A stretch of 64,000 bases of DNA from Parvularcula maris (GTDB lineage Bacteria; Pseudomonadota; Alphaproteobacteria; Caulobacterales; Parvularculaceae): assembly GCF_024505085.1 (NCBI RefSeq), contig NZ_JANIBC010000001.1, positions 372,001 to 436,000 of the forward strand, given 5' to 3'. The notes beneath the pieces were generated by a model that saw only the letters and a list, made by a program, of their open reading frames with translations, did not search any database and had not been told where the DNA came from. Of this stretch, positions 31,870-39,851 are shown in pieces (the stretch's first letter is position 1; each line of letters opens with the position of its first letter). The position numbers and the translations under genes are program-made.

Positions 31870-32457
31870 ATGCGGATGGTTTTGGTGGTGCTGGCGGCGG
31901 TCACGCTGTCGGCTTGCGGTATCAACGACGTGCCGGAGAAGAAGAACAACCTCGACGCCTCTTGGTCGGAGGTGCAGAACCAGTACCAGCGCCGCGCGGA
32001 TTTGATCCCCAACCTGGTCAACACCGTCGAGGGCTTCGCCCAGCAGGAGCGGGACGTGCTGCGCGAGGTGGTCGAGGCCCGCTCCCGCGCCTCCTCGATC
32101 CAGCTTTCGGCGGACGACCTCACCGATCCGGCCAAGGTGCAGCAGTTCCAAGCGGCGCAGGAGCAGCTCTCCGGCGCCCTGTCGCGGCTTCTCGTGACGG
32201 TGGAGCGCTACCCCGATCTCAAATCGAACCAGAACTTCCTGGCGCTCCAGTCGCAGCTCGAAGGCACGGAGAACCGCATCGCCATTGCGCGGCGCGACTA
32301 CATCGCGACGGTCCAGGACTACAACCGCGAGTTCATGGTGCTGCCCGACCGCTGGGTGGCGGCCATCTTCAACGGCTCCTACGAGCGCGCCGCCACCTTC
32401 GAGGCGCCTGCCGAGGCGCAGAGCGCGCCCAGGGTCGAGTTCGGGCGGGATAGCTGA
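31870..32457 (+). CDS. lemA: LemA family lipoprotein
   Basis: This 195-residue protein starts with the lipoprotein signal MRMVLVVLAAVTLSAC (lipidated Cys16). The LemA core follows: NNLDASWSEVQNQYQRRADLIPNLVNTVEGFAQQERDVLREVVEARSRA and VERYPDLKSNQNFLALQSQLEGTENRIAIARRDYIATVQDYNREF. LemA proteins form a helical bundle of unknown function and are almost always encoded next to TPM-domain proteins, as here. AAGGGAG lies upstream of the ATG. The first gene of a lemA-tpm-tpm operon. Confidence 0.95.
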   Translation: MRMVLVVLAAVTLSACGINDVPEKKNNLDASWSEVQNQYQRRADLIPNLVNTVEGFAQQERDVLREVVEARSRASSIQLSADDLTDPAKVQQFQAAQEQLSGALSRLLVTVERYPDLKSNQNFLALQSQLEGTENRIAIARRDYIATVQDYNREFMVLPDRWVAAIFNGSYERAATFEAPAEAQSAPRVEFGRDS

Positions 32458-32465
32458 TCCTTCCC

Positions 32466-33311
32466 GTGCGGTTCTTCATCGGCCTTGCCGCGCTGATTGT
32501 CCTGGTGCTGCCTGCCTCGGCGCAGGTGGTCACGGAGGAGAACGCGCCCAAGCTGACGGGCCGGGTGGTGGACGAGGCGAACATCCTCAGCCCCCAGACC
32601 GAGGCGCTTCTGACCACCAAGCTGCAGGCTTGGGAAGACCAGTCCTCGGACCAGGTGGTGGTGGTGACCGTCCCCGACCTCGGCGGTTCGGACATCCAGA
32701 CCTACAGCTACCAGCTAGGCCGCGTCTGGGGCATCGGCGTCGGTGAGGATGAGGAAGGGCGCGACCTCGACAATGGCGTCCTCCTGGTCATCGCGCCGAA
32801 CGAGCGCGAGGTCCGCATCGAGGTGGGCTACGGGCTGGAGCCGCAGCTCACCGATGCGAAGTCCTCGCTCATCATTCAGAGCGGCATCCTTCCCGCCTTC
32901 CGCTCCGGCGACTTCGACGGCGGCGCCATCAGGGGGGTGGACGGCATCGTCGGTGTGCTGTCGGGTGACGAAGCGGAGTGGATGGACCGCAGGCGGAGGG
33001 CGGGCGAGCGGCCTGTCTCCGAAGGGGAGGGGAGCTTTCCCTGGCCGCTTCTCATCTTCGTCGTTCTCTTCGTGCTGCCGAGACTCTTCGGCAGGAAGCA
33101 TCGCGGCCGCATCCTCTACGACAGCGATCGGCGCAGGCGCCGCCGCTACGGCGATCCGGGTGCGGACGCCCTCGCCTGGATCATCGCCTCGCAGATGGCG
33201 GGCGGCGGCAGGCGAGGCGGCGGCGGTTTCGGCGGGGGCGGCGGCTTTGGCGGCGGTTTCTCAGGGGGCGGGGGCAGTTTCGGCGGCGGAGGCGCATCGG
33301 GCTCATGGTAG
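32466..33311 (+). CDS. TPM-domain protein with Gly-rich tail
   Basis: This 281-residue protein has a signal peptide (RFFIGLAALIVLVLPASAQ). A TPM_phosphatase domain covers about 28-155 (LTGRVVDEANILSPQTEALLTTKLQAWEDQSSDQVVVVTVPDLGG...VEIRVGYGLEPQLTD). A transmembrane helix (about 195-212) and a basic stretch RRRRRRYGD follow. The tail is a Gly/Phe repeat (GGGGFGGGGGFGGGFSGGGGSFGGGGASGSW). This matches the YgcG/TPM3 architecture linked to photosystem repair in plants and of unclear role in bacteria. The start is GTG at 32466. It overlaps the next gene by 7 bases. Confidence 0.92.
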   Translation: MRFFIGLAALIVLVLPASAQVVTEENAPKLTGRVVDEANILSPQTEALLTTKLQAWEDQSSDQVVVVTVPDLGGSDIQTYSYQLGRVWGIGVGEDEEGRDLDNGVLLVIAPNEREVRIEVGYGLEPQLTDAKSSLIIQSGILPAFRSGDFDGGAIRGVDGIVGVLSGDEAEWMDRRRRAGERPVSEGEGSFPWPLLIFVVLFVLPRLFGRKHRGRILYDSDRRRRRRYGDPGADALAWIIASQMAGGGRRGGGGFGGGGGFGGGFSGGGGSFGGGGASGSW

Positions 33312-33919
33312 AGGTGTTCACGGACGAAGAACGGGCTGAACTGGAGGCGGCGGTCGCCGCGGCCGAGGCCAGGACCAGTGCGGAGATCGTCGTCATGGTA
33401 GTGCGCTCCGCCACCGACTATCGCACGGCGGAGATCATGGCGGCGGCCATCGCGTCCCTCGCCCTGCCCGCAGCCCTTCTTCCGTTCACGGCCATTCCGG
33501 CCTTCGTCATCTGGATCGCGCAACTGGCGCTGTTCGTCGGGCTGGCCCTTCTGTTGCCTGCCATGTCGGCGGGACGCTTTCTGGTAGGACGCTCGCGCGT
33601 TGCCGAGGACGTCGCTGCCAGAGCGAGGGCCGAGTTCTTCGCCCACGGCCTACGGCGCACGGAGAAACGCGCGGCCGTGCTGATCTTCGTGGCCTTGGCC
33701 GAGCATGTAGTGGAGATCCTACCCGACGACGCAGCGGCAGAGGCGGTGAGCGCGGAGGATTGGGGCAAGGTCGCGGGTGACCTAGCGGCAGCCATCAAGA
33801 GCGGCAAACTCGTCGACGGCCTGAAGGCTGCCAGCGATCAGACAGCGGATCTTCTCAGCGGCACCATGCCTGCAGGGGAAGACAAGCGGGACGAGCTGCC
33901 TAACGTGATTACGGCCTAG
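33305..33919 (+). CDS. Second TPM-domain membrane protein
   Basis: This 204-residue protein carries a second TPM domain: FTDEERAELEAAVAAAEARTSAEIVVMVVRSATDYR at the start, and RRTEKRAAVLIFVALAEHVVEILPDDA with AEAVSAEDWGKVAGDLAAAIKSGKLVDGLKAA at the end. Two transmembrane helices (about 43-63 and 68-88) interrupt it. It corresponds to the TPM2-type partner usually found after lemA and the Gly-rich TPM gene. The ATG lies within the last codons of the preceding gene. A longer upstream frame is a shadow. The operon ends here. Confidence 0.88.
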   Translation: MVEVFTDEERAELEAAVAAAEARTSAEIVVMVVRSATDYRTAEIMAAAIASLALPAALLPFTAIPAFVIWIAQLALFVGLALLLPAMSAGRFLVGRSRVAEDVAARARAEFFAHGLRRTEKRAAVLIFVALAEHVVEILPDDAAAEAVSAEDWGKVAGDLAAAIKSGKLVDGLKAASDQTADLLSGTMPAGEDKRDELPNVITA

Positions 33920-33942
33920 GCTGCGCGGTCATCAGCGGACCC

Positions 33943-34200
33943 TCCTCCCCTTCAGGGGAAGAAGGCCACGGCAATGGATGCCATCAAGGACTTCGCTAGC
34001 GGACAGTCCCACTCCGCCCTTCGGGCACCTTCCCCTGAAGGGGGGAGGGAAGCCGCACTGTAGCAAAGACCCTTCGAAGCTGGACGATGCCGCGGGAAGG
34101 CACCCGGCCGGGTGCCCGGCGCCACTGCGCCGCCCCGCCGGAGCGCCTTGGCGCGTGAGGCAAAAGAACAGCGAAGCAAGGCACCCGACCGGGTGTCCGG
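33943..34200. repeat. CTCCCC-family repeat pair and two GGCACCCG palindromes
   Basis: 33943-34053 is a 'CCTCCCCTTCAGGGGAAG...CCCTTCGGGCACCTTCCCCTGAAGGGG' pair related to 24017-24133. GGCACCCGGCCGGGTGCC (34099-34116) and GGCACCCGACCGGGTGTCC (34180-34198) are two near-identical palindromes 81 bases apart, possibly terminators for the convergent TPM and rpoH genes. Nothing coding is seen in 33920-34247. Confidence 0.6.
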
Positions 34201-34247
34201 ACCGGTCAGGTCCGCCCCATCGGAGGCGCCGCGCGCCGTGAGATCAG

Positions 34248-35159
34248 TCAGTGCACCGTGCCCTGGCGCATCTCCTTGTCGAGCTTCTTCATCGCCTTCT
34301 GCAGCTTCTCGAAGGCGCGGACCTCGATCTGGCGGATGCGCTCGCGGCTGACGCCGTACTCGCCGGAGAGCTCCTCCAGGGTCTTGGGCTCTTCGGTGAG
34401 GCGCCGCTCGGTCAGGATGTGCTGCTCGCGCTCGTTCAGCGAACCCATGGCCTCGGTGAGAAGCTCCATGCGGGTGTCGAACTCGTCATCCTTCGCAAGC
34501 TGACTCTCCGCGTTCACCGCGTTCTCGTCGACGAGCCAGTCCTGCCACTCCGCCGTGCCCTCGCCGTCGCCGCGCATGGGCGAGTTGAGGGAGTTGTCGC
34601 CGCCCGCCATGCGGCGGTTCATCGACACCACCTCGTCATGGGTGACGCCGAGCTTGGTGGCGATGTGCTCGACTTCGGCAGGCTTGAGGTCGCCCTCGTC
34701 GACGGCGTCGATCTGGCCCTTGATCTTGCGCAGGTTGAAGAAGAGCTTCTTCTGCGCCGCCGTGGTGCCGATCTTCACGAGGCTCCAGGAGCGCAGGATG
34801 TACTCCTGGATCGCCGCCCTGATCCACCACATGGCGTAGGTCGAGAGGCGGAAGCCCTTATCCGGGTCGAACTTCTTCACCGCCTGCATGAGGCCCACAT
34901 TGCCCTCGGAGATGACCTCGCCGGTGGGAAGGCCGTAGCCGCGGTAGCCCATAGCGATCTTGGCCACGAGGCGGAGGTGGGAGGTGATGAGCCTGCGCGC
35001 GGCCTCGGGATCGTCATGCTCCAAGAAGCGCTTGGCCAGCATGAACTCCTCGTCCTTCTCCAGCATGGGGAACTTGCGGATCTCGGACAGGTAGCGGCTG
35101 AGGCCGCCCTCGGGGGTGAGGGGGGCGCCGCTGGTCGTGGTCAGTGCGTTTCCGGCCAT
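34248..35159 (-). CDS. rpoH: RNA polymerase sigma factor RpoH (sigma-32)
   Basis: This 303-residue heat-shock sigma factor has region 1.2/2 GLSRYLSEIRKFPMLEKDEEFMLAKRFLEHDDPEAARRLITSHLRLVAKIAMGYRGYGLP and GFRLSTYAMWWIRAAIQEYILRSWSLVKIGTTAAQ. The RpoH box KKLFFNLRKIK follows. Region 4 has LEELSGEYGVSRERIRQIEVRAFEKLQ, which binds the -35 element. The start at 35159 (MAGNALTTTSGAPLTPEGG) gives the normal family length; an ATG at 35216 and the frame to 35354 would add a non-conserved extension. It directs transcription of chaperones and proteases after heat or protein stress. No DnaA- or RpoE-type promoter could be assigned. Confidence 0.96.
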   Translation of the reverse strand: MAGNALTTTSGAPLTPEGGLSRYLSEIRKFPMLEKDEEFMLAKRFLEHDDPEAARRLITSHLRLVAKIAMGYRGYGLPTGEVISEGNVGLMQAVKKFDPDKGFRLSTYAMWWIRAAIQEYILRSWSLVKIGTTAAQKKLFFNLRKIKGQIDAVDEGDLKPAEVEHIATKLGVTHDEVVSMNRRMAGGDNSLNSPMRGDGEGTAEWQDWLVDENAVNAESQLAKDDEFDTRMELLTEAMGSLNEREQHILTERRLTEEPKTLEELSGEYGVSRERIRQIEVRAFEKLQKAMKKLDKEMRQGTVH

Positions 35160-35320
35160 GGGTTCGCCTACGGTTCCTTCCGCAGCGGGAGATGCCCGCC
35201 GCTCTGTTCTCGTCATGGTTGCTGGTCGCTTTGGTGCTCCCAACACAAAGCGATGTTCGTTCTCTCCGCCTAAATGGTGACGCTTCGGCGAGAATGGAAC
35301 CCCTGATGGAGAGCGACGCA

Positions 35321-35350
35321 CGAAAAACGGCGGACCCGAAGGCCCGCCGT
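35321..35350 (-). terminator. Rho-independent terminator of the matrixin-like gene
   Basis: On the minus strand CGGCGGGCC-ttcg-GGTCCGCCG is followed by TTTTTC, 30 bases after the protease stop codon. A related hairpin ends the M36 protease gene at 55366-55396. Confidence 0.85.
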
Positions 35351-35379
35351 TCATGGTTTCCAGCAGTGCTGGTGTCTCT

Positions 35380-37284
35380 TTACTCGGCAGCGGAGACGGT
35401 GGCGATGTCCATCAGCCAGACGCCGGAGCCGAGGGGTGCATAGTCGGCGCCGTCCACCGAGAGGAAGGAGCTGCCCGGTGCCGTCTCGTTGTCGATGGCC
35501 ACGAAGGCCGGGGGGAAGCCCGAGGGGCCGGCGACGAGGTTATCGGCCTCGGCGATCAGGATGAGGTCCAGTGTCGGGTCCGCCTGGAGCAGGAACTTGG
35601 CCTGCCAGGTGGCGAACAGCGTGCTGTTGAAGACGACCGGAGCGGTGTCACTGTCCTGGCCGAAGCTCTTCCTGACGGTTTGCAGGTCCTTGACGACCTC
35701 CAGCGCGCCGGTCTCCTCGTTCACCCGGCCGACGGACAGGCGCAGGCGGTCGAACTGGACGGGGAGGGACGCATCGAGCGTGCCGGTGCGAATGTTGCCG
35801 CTGACTAGGGCGGTGGAGCCGTCGAGGGCTGCAAGAACGGCCTCGCCGTCGAACACCTCTGCGTAGCCGAGCGACGTGGCACCGAAGATCGCACCGGTGC
35901 CGATGAAGTTCACCGTGCCGTCATTGTTCGAGATCAGCCCCTCTTCGTTGAGGACGAAATCGACTTTCTGGCTGAAATAGCCGGAAGAGTAGACGACGCC
36001 GTCGAGGTCGGGACGAAGCTCACGGTCATCCTCGAAGAAGCTGCTCCAGCCCTCTTCGGGGAAGTTGGTCTGACCGAGAATGTCGCCGATGATGGCGTTG
36101 GTGCTGATATTGCCAGCGGCGGCGGGGTCGCCGTCGAGGGCCTGCATGTCCAGGGCGAAGGCCTGGCGGCGTGCCACCACCAGCTCGTACTCGCCGCTGA
36201 GTGCGCCCTCGGGGAAGGCGAACAGGCCGACACCGGGAAGCTCGAAGGCAGCCGAACGGCCGCTATAGGTCATGTTGGAGCGCCGACCCTCGCGGTTCGT
36301 GGCGGTGATCGCCGCGCCGAGAATGTTGGTGCCCTCGCCGTCGGTCACTTCGCCGCGGATGACGTCGTAGACACGGTTGAAGCGCTTGTCGCCGCGCTGG
36401 ATGGCGGCGATGCCGCGGCGGGACGAGCCTTCGGGGTAGATGAACGCCGAGACGGCAAGATCATCTGTGTGCAGCTCCCGCGTCGCCAGCTCGGCCTGGG
36501 GGTCGCCGGTGTCGATGAAGGGGAACATGGTCGAGCTGGTGCCGTCCTCATCCGAGATCTGGTTGATCAGGGCGTGGTTGAGGCCGTGGCTGTGGCCGAA
36601 CTCGTGGGTGGAGACGGCGTCGATGTCCGCAGCGGTGCTGGCGGTGGGCTCGGTCTCCCAGAGCACGGTGCTGCTGAACTGGACGTCGTTGTCGAGGATG
36701 GTGCCGGCCTTGTAGTCGCCTGCGGGGAACTCGATGTCACCGTCGCCATCCGCGTCGAAGCAGGTGTTGCGGCCTTCGGCTGCCGGATCGAAGACGTCGG
36801 AGTCGCCGTCGAGGTCGAGGTCGTCGCCAGCGTTGAAGGTGCTGTCGGCCGAGAGGGAGGTGGAAGGCGAGCTGGCCAGCGCCCCGAAGCCCGGAGCGGT
36901 GACGAAGGTCACCTCGTTGATGAAGTCACCGGCCACGCGGGGACGGTCGCCGAGATCACGCTGCTCGGTAACGTTCAGCTCGATGAACGAGGCGGGGTTG
37001 GCGTTCCAGCGGTCGAGGCCCGTCTGAATGATGGCGACGGTCTCGTCGGCGCTGATCGGGGCGCCGAAGGCTGCGTTCGGTGCGCCCGCAGTGTTGTAGG
37101 TGTACTCGACGGAGGCGCAGCGCTCGTCCCAGAAGATGCCGACGATCGGAGCGACGCCGAACTCGGTGCCGTCGATGACCTGCGTCTCGGTCGGCACGGC
37201 GATGATGTCGAGCTGCCTGCCGGTTTGGGCGTGCGAAGCGCCCAGCGCCGCCAGAACGGCGGTCGTGGAAAGAAGATATTTCAT
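35380..37284 (-). CDS. Secreted matrixin-like (metzincin) metalloprotease
   Basis: This 634-residue exported protein has a signal peptide (MKYLLSTTAVLAALGASHA) and the metzincin zinc motif HEFGHSHGLNH (227-237; three His ligands and catalytic Glu). An expected downstream Met-turn candidate lies in TSSTMFPFID. Two calcium-binding-like DxDxDGD runs, DLDLDGDSD and DADGDGDIE, lie between the prodomain region and the zinc site. About 330 residues of C-terminal beta-rich sequence follow, possibly for adhesion or substrate binding. It is the second gene of an operon, 27 bases after a small secreted protein, and ends at a strong terminator. It probably degrades extracellular protein; the substrate is unknown. 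Confidence 0.85.
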   Translation of the reverse strand: MKYLLSTTAVLAALGASHAQTGRQLDIIAVPTETQVIDGTEFGVAPIVGIFWDERCASVEYTYNTAGAPNAAFGAPISADETVAIIQTGLDRWNANPASFIELNVTEQRDLGDRPRVAGDFINEVTFVTAPGFGALASSPSTSLSADSTFNAGDDLDLDGDSDVFDPAAEGRNTCFDADGDGDIEFPAGDYKAGTILDNDVQFSSTVLWETEPTASTAADIDAVSTHEFGHSHGLNHALINQISDEDGTSSTMFPFIDTGDPQAELATRELHTDDLAVSAFIYPEGSSRRGIAAIQRGDKRFNRVYDVIRGEVTDGEGTNILGAAITATNREGRRSNMTYSGRSAAFELPGVGLFAFPEGALSGEYELVVARRQAFALDMQALDGDPAAAGNISTNAIIGDILGQTNFPEEGWSSFFEDDRELRPDLDGVVYSSGYFSQKVDFVLNEEGLISNNDGTVNFIGTGAIFGATSLGYAEVFDGEAVLAALDGSTALVSGNIRTGTLDASLPVQFDRLRLSVGRVNEETGALEVVKDLQTVRKSFGQDSDTAPVVFNSTLFATWQAKFLLQADPTLDLILIAEADNLVAGPSGFPPAFVAIDNETAPGSSFLSVDGADYAPLGSGVWLMDIATVSAAE

Positions 37285-37311
37285 AAGATGTCCCTAACCC
37301 TGATCGTCAGA

Positions 37312-37803
37312 TTACTTGTCGGCTTTTTCGCGCGCGACGGCGCTCTTGGCCTTGTCCAGGCTCACCATGCCGCCCTTGTCGTTGGGCAGAGCGACCTTGC
37401 CGGTGACGACCGGGAAGATGCCTTGGTTGTAGCCGACCACGTTCAGGCCGTCAGCGGACTGATCGAGCAGCAGCAGCGCCTCGCTGTTGACGAAGAAGGA
37501 GGGCGAGCCCGCCACGACTTCGCCCATCGGGACGAGGGTGTTCTGAAGGCGGCCACCGGGGAAGCGGACGGAGAACGTCCCGCCGACCTGACCGAAGACC
37601 GTGTCCTGGGTGTCGAACTCGGTGACCGTGTAGACCTGGCCGTCGCTCTCGACGATGGAGCTGCCTGTGACCTTGCCGACGACGGCGATGTCGGCCGCGT
37701 CGACGGCCTCCGCGAAGGTCAGCTTCTCGAGCGTCTCAGCACCGGCCGTCGATGCGAGCGCCGCGACCGCGGCGGCGATCGCCATGCTAGTTTTGATCTT
37801 CAT
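37312..37803 (-). CDS. Small secreted protein paired with matrixin-like protease
   Basis: This 163-residue protein has a clear signal peptide (MKIKTSMAIAAAVAALASTAGA). The mature part is beta-rich: ADIAVVGKVTGSSIVESDGQVYTVTEFDTQDTVFGQVGGTFSVRFPGG, then PSFFVNSEALLLLDQ, VVGYNQGIFPVV. I recall this 'VVGxV...YT...V...GG...G...LLL....VGxxQGxF' pattern from uncharacterised proteins encoded beside matrixin-type proteases in other bacteria, but cannot verify it here. It is the first gene of the operon, 27 bases before the protease. Possible roles are inhibitor, chaperone or processing partner (inference). Confidence 0.65.
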   Translation of the reverse strand: MKIKTSMAIAAAVAALASTAGAETLEKLTFAEAVDAADIAVVGKVTGSSIVESDGQVYTVTEFDTQDTVFGQVGGTFSVRFPGGRLQNTLVPMGEVVAGSPSFFVNSEALLLLDQSADGLNVVGYNQGIFPVVTGKVALPNDKGGMVSLDKAKSAVAREKADK

Positions 37804-38101
37804 TCTGTCCCCGTTAGATTTGCTGATGAACCAGTGCCGCAGCCTCCTCGCCCAGCGTGTCGGACGGCGACGATTTCATGGCACAAACAAGCATCATACA
37901 CAAACTTTTAACCCTTGATCGTAGCCACTTATTCCAGCGCGAAAAGTTTTTGTGACTTTATCTTATTTCTTGACAGATTGATTACGTTGCTCGAACGTTT
38001 CGGCAAGGGCCGGGCAGAGAGAAACTTCATTGAACGTTCGGCGTGCGGGTTGCCTGACATCTTTTGGGCGACAATGTATTCAGCCCGTCAGGGGCTAGGG
38101 A
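37804..38101. other. Divergent intergenic region between the two metzincin units
   Basis: A 298-bp AT-richer region with no ORF that must hold the promoters of both units. TTGACA at 37970-37975 is a candidate -35 box toward the right-hand gene, but no good -10 box sits at standard spacing. Confidence 0.4.
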
Positions 38102-39754
38102 ATGGGAACTGAGTCTGTGAAAAAAACAAGAAACACGGCAATCTCCACCGTTCTGCTTGCTGGCGTCTCTATGCCTGCTTTCGCGCAGACCGGGGTCGAT
38201 GCTTCGCAGTACCAACTTGAAGTGCTCAACGACTGCGTTACCGAGTGCGGCCTGCCCTCTTTCGAGAGTAAGGAGCAGGCGATGGACTACCTACGCAGCA
38301 TCGCAGCCGCAGCAGGTGTGGGCACGGCTCCGGTCACGGCGGGCGGCTCGCCTGAGCAGTTCGGCAAACCCGGCAACGGTATCGGTCTCGGTCTTGGTCT
38401 GCGCAACAATGCGCCCCAGACCGTCTACCTGAACTTCCAGCCTGGCGACCCTACCTACACGTTCAGTCTGTTCGGCATCACGCTGACGTTGCCTGATTTC
38501 GAGTATACCGAAGCAGACAAAGAGGAGGTACGTGACCGCATCGCCGCCGACTACGCGCCGTATAACTACGAGTTCGTGCTCGAGCGGCCGACCGAGGGTG
38601 AGTATGTCGAGCTGCAGTTCAACTCGAACGATGCACCCGGCGCCGGTACCGCTGGCGTCCTTCCCTCCGGCGGCATTCTCTTCGGCTCTGCCGGCCAGAT
38701 TGATTTTGGTAATGACGATCGCTCCGTCGTAGCGATCAATGACGCCAACCTCTGGCCGTTCCTGACCGCCCTCGACCCTTTCCTCGGTCTTCCATCCGGC
38801 TTCTTGCTGGAGAACAACTCCGGTATCGACGTTCAGGGTGTTCTCAGTGACGGTCCCGATGCCCTTCCGGTGGACGAAGCCGTCCGTTTGGCGGTGATCA
38901 ACCAGTCCGCCAACACGGGTGCGCACGAACTCGGCCACGGTGTCGGTCTGCGCCATTACGACGCTTGGGGTCCAGTTGGCGGCGGTCTGCCCAATACCGG
39001 TCAACCCGAGCCGACCTCGTTCTTCCCCTACTACACCCATGGCCAGAACGCCGATGAGAGCACGCTTCATGTGATGGTTTCCGGGGCGAGCGCGGGTTCC
39101 ACCCTCGCGGACTCGGCCAACCGCGACCGCTTCTTCTCGGAGCGCTCTACGATCAAGCTCGCGATCAACCAGCGTGGCCGCTTCATCACCGACGAGCAGG
39201 CGAATGCCGGCAAGGCTGGTCTGAAGAAGCTTCAAGTCGTCAGCCAGATCGAAGAGGGCGACAACGCGGACGGGCGCTACGACGTCCGCAACATCGTCGT
39301 CGAAGGCGAGATCGAAACCATCGGCGAGGTCGATACCCTGACCTTCGATGCCAAGGCTGGTCAGATCTTCAACGCCGAGATGATCTCGGATGTCGAAAGC
39401 TCGTTCTTCCCCAACTTCGACGTCATCTTCCCCGCGCTGACGCTTTTCCTGAAGAACGACGATGGTTCGCTAACCGAGGTGGCCTACAACTCTGATGAGT
39501 TTGAAAGCTTCGACGCCTTCATGCTCGATGTAGAGCTACCGGAGACCGGCACCTACGTACTGCAGATGGAAGCTCCAGCTGACGTCTTCCTGGGGAATAC
39601 GACCGCGACCGGAGAGCCGATCACCATCCCGCTGGCAGCGTTCGGTGCGGCGACGGAGGCTTTCTACCGTACCGGACAGTACATCACCAACGCCTATATT
39701 GTAGAACCGAAAAACGGTCGCGGCCCAAAGAAGATTGGCGGTCCCAGCAAGTAG
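38102..39754 (+). CDS. Second secreted metzincin-like metalloprotease with PPC-like C-terminal domain
   Basis: This 550-residue protein begins with a signal peptide (VKKTRNTAISTVLLAGVSMPAFA; either the ATG at 38102 or a GTG at 38117 could be the start). The zinc motif is HELGHGVGLRH (275-285). The C-terminal 150 residues (VEGEIETIGEVDTLTFDAKAGQIFNAEMISD...DGSLTEVAYNSDE...LPETGTYVLQMEAPA) resemble bacterial pre-peptidase C-terminal domains. Two Cys (45 and 49) lie near the mature N-terminus. It is transcribed divergently from the first matrixin-like operon, and the shared regulatory region suggests a common function. A terminator follows. Confidence 0.85.
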   Translation: MGTESVKKTRNTAISTVLLAGVSMPAFAQTGVDASQYQLEVLNDCVTECGLPSFESKEQAMDYLRSIAAAAGVGTAPVTAGGSPEQFGKPGNGIGLGLGLRNNAPQTVYLNFQPGDPTYTFSLFGITLTLPDFEYTEADKEEVRDRIAADYAPYNYEFVLERPTEGEYVELQFNSNDAPGAGTAGVLPSGGILFGSAGQIDFGNDDRSVVAINDANLWPFLTALDPFLGLPSGFLLENNSGIDVQGVLSDGPDALPVDEAVRLAVINQSANTGAHELGHGVGLRHYDAWGPVGGGLPNTGQPEPTSFFPYYTHGQNADESTLHVMVSGASAGSTLADSANRDRFFSERSTIKLAINQRGRFITDEQANAGKAGLKKLQVVSQIEEGDNADGRYDVRNIVVEGEIETIGEVDTLTFDAKAGQIFNAEMISDVESSFFPNFDVIFPALTLFLKNDDGSLTEVAYNSDEFESFDAFMLDVELPETGTYVLQMEAPADVFLGNTTATGEPITIPLAAFGAATEAFYRTGQYITNAYIVEPKNGRGPKKIGGPSK

Positions 39755-39777
39755 GTACCGACCTCTAACCCTATGGA

Positions 39778-39811
39778 AGAGGCCCCGTCCCCAAAAGGCG
39801 GGGCCTCTTTT
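39778..39811 (+). terminator. Rho-independent terminator
   Basis: AGGCCCCG (39780-39787) pairs with CGGGGCCT (39799-39806), followed by CTTTTAT. Confidence 0.88.
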
Positions 39812-39846
39812 ATAGGTCTCATACGAATTTATAGGTCTCATACGAA
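39809..39846. repeat. Tandem 19-bp direct repeat
   Basis: TTTATAGGTCTCATACGAA occurs twice head to tail (39809-39827 and 39828-39846) between the metzincin terminator and the rluD stop. Confidence 0.95.
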
Positions 39847-39851
39847 GATTG

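Noticed and set aside
36469-37911. A 480-codon open frame on the plus strand
   Set aside because: Antisense to the matrixin-like protease and its partner; composition is Val/Gly/Asp/Arg low complexity.
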